From Talpa occidentalis (taxonomy: Eukaryota > Chordata > Mammalia > Eulipotyphla > Talpidae), in NCBI RefSeq assembly GCF_014898055.3, contig NW_023603184.1:33603359-33667358 (forward strand): a DNA stretch of 64,000 bases, given 5' to 3'. This document shows positions 62,537 to 64,000 of this stretch, in pieces. The notes below the pieces were generated by a model. It saw nothing but the letters and a program-made list of their open reading frames with translations, ran no database searches and was not told where the DNA came from. Position 1 is the first letter of the stretch. The number at the start of each line of letters is the position of its first letter. The translations under genes were made by a program, and so were the position numbers.

Positions 62537-64000
62537 CTATGTGGGGAAAAGAGAAGGCAGGAAGAGGGACTGACCCAGCACAGTGGCCTTCTTTAGGAGT
62601 CATGCATCCCTCACAGCCATCCAGGAGTGTGGTGCTCGGCTAGGGACCCTCCTCCTCCCTCTTTGCTCTCTCCCTTACCCCTCCCCCTCCCCCCTAGTCC
62701 TTGGCTGGGAGGAACAGAACTAATGACCTGAGTCAGAGTGCCTGAACCTGTGGCTCTGATCTCAATGCATAAGCCTCTAAAAGGAAAGCTTAGTAATCCA
62801 CTCTCAACTTTCTTCTCCAAAGAGAACATGAGGGACCCTAATCTAGAACAGGACATGCCAATCTATGGAGCCTCTAAAAAATGAGACAATAGGCATGGCC
62901 TGTCAATTCACAGTGAAATTAAGCTCCTGGCAGATGACAGGTGGAGCACATTGTAGTGTCACCAATAACGTGGAGAAGCTTTGACACAGACAACTGCCCC
63001 CGCTCCAGGAGCAAACACCCAGAACCTTCAGTAAGTCAGAGGTATCTCTGCAGCATGGATGGAAAGCAAGAAAAATACCCCAAAGGAGTAAGGCCAGGCA
63101 CCCATGCGTGTCCTGGGCTCTGGCCACACTCGGCCCAAACCTCCCTCTTCCAGCAGCAGCTCCCCATGATGAGATACAAAGATCCAAAGAAGCACACCCA
63201 TCAGCAAATAAGGTGAATGACCTGTGTCAGTAAGGACAGAAAAAGATCTGGGCCCTTTCGGAAAGATGTTCAATGACAGGCTTACTCTAACCAACGTGGG
63301 TTTCTGTTGCCTCCATCAGAGAGTACATCAGCCAAACAGCCTACTGGCAGTCTTTTCCAATTAACCAGTTTTGCTGGATCTTTTCTAGAGGATATTCCTA
63401 ACCAGCTTATGCAAATATTATGCCAGTTGAGATAGACAAAACAATATGGAATAAAGAACATTCTTTAGGTGATTAGGTGAGTCAGTGCAAAACTGCCTCC
63501 TGACTCCAGAGTGTACTCGAGATCAGAAATCAGCTGAGAAGTGAATTGACAGCTGCATTAGGTGGCAAAGTCTGCTGGTTTTTGAGTTTCACTCTAATAG
63601 CCCTAATAGGCTTTGAAAAATTTACAGTCAATTCAATCTCATTGCACCCAAACTTCCTTGCAGGTAGGATCTAAACAGTTACATACATGCTAGCATAGGG
63701 TACATCCATTCTGTTTTAACAGAGACCTAAGCTGTTCTACAAGTTGGTGCAGGTCTCCCCCACTATCCTAAAGTAAAGTGTTCCTATGAAACCTCCTGTA
63801 AACCAAAGTGGCATAAAGTGAAGAAGCAATTACCATTTCCATTAATTAAATGGAAAGAACTTTGAGTGTTTCCAGACCCGAATAGAAGATACCAAATGAT
63901 ACCAAATAACATAAAACTAAAATAGCACTAATGTGTGGTAAAAGCAGGAATGTTTTGACATATGTATGACATGATACGTATATGATATGATAGAGACAGC

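Larger units (their letters stand above)
52579..64000 (-). other. PPFIBP2: PPFIBP2 5' intron (continues past the window)
   Basis: Sequence 5' of the first constitutive exon in the window. It contains a young SINE (52860-53171), an LTR-like segment with polyadenylation signal (53587-53915), MLT1-like LTR remnants (55325-55915, 59030-59312), two layers of L1 (55920-57060), a MER5A-like element (58255-58443), MIR/L2 remnants (60770-60975, 61410-61975, 62075-62220) and the candidate exon at 62450-62536. The known initiator-Met exon was not found here. Confidence 0.8.

Noticed and set aside
1..64000. CRISPR arrays, functional tRNA or rRNA genes, bacterial or phage genes
   Set aside because: None seen. 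tRNA-like boxes occur only inside SINE heads, and the direct repeats present are microsatellites or transposon copies.

Overview
This is a stretch of a placental mammal's nuclear genome, almost certainly a laurasiatherian. The evidence is short exons with consensus splice sites inside long introns, abundant ancient mammalian repeats (MIR, L2, L1, MLT1-type LTRs, MER5A-type hAT elements), and a tRNA-derived SINE family. Its head resembles cetartiodactyl CHR SINEs. In one subfamily the tail has AATAAA followed by TCTTT, as in the SINEs of carnivores, perissodactyls and bats. I cannot name the species. There is no bacterial gene, CRISPR array, rRNA or functional tRNA gene.

One protein-coding gene explains the window: PPFIBP2 (liprin-beta-2), transcribed on the minus strand, so its 5' end lies to the right and its 3' end to the left. 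Four constitutive coding exons are recognisable with exact splice sites: 52364-52578, 23405-23497, 19069-19182 and 8428-8559. Joined in that order they give a continuous open frame covering roughly residues 22-206: the N-terminal liprin-beta segment and the first part of the coiled coil. The first coding exon must lie beyond position 64000. The exon that normally follows, and the rest of the protein including the SAM domains, must lie left of position 1.

Three further minus-strand segments look like unannotated or alternative exons of the same gene. At 39019-39066 a strong-context ATG opens a 16-codon exon ending in a perfect donor, in phase with the 23497 exon; this would give a liprin-beta-2 with a different N-terminus. 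At 1-197 a consensus acceptor opens at least 65 codons of coiled-coil-like sequence in phase 0, not part of the constitutive protein I know. At 62450-62536 an 87-bp segment with excellent splice sites could be a symmetric cassette exon or a 5'-UTR exon.

Layout (left to right): 1-8427, candidate exon and intron with old L1 and MIR; 8428-8559 exon; 8560-19068 intron; 19069-19182 exon; 19183-23404 intron with a SINE, an L1 tail and L2; 23405-23497 exon; 23498-52363, a 29-kb intron with the candidate alternative first exon, most SINE copies and a nested repeat cluster; 52364-52578 exon; 52579-64000, 5' intron with a SINE, LTR remnants, old L1s and the 62.5-kb candidate exon. Eight full-length copies of the same SINE with target-site duplications fall into two subfamilies. 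I see no previously undescribed multi-gene system here; the most interesting signals are the candidate alternative exons and the SINE family.
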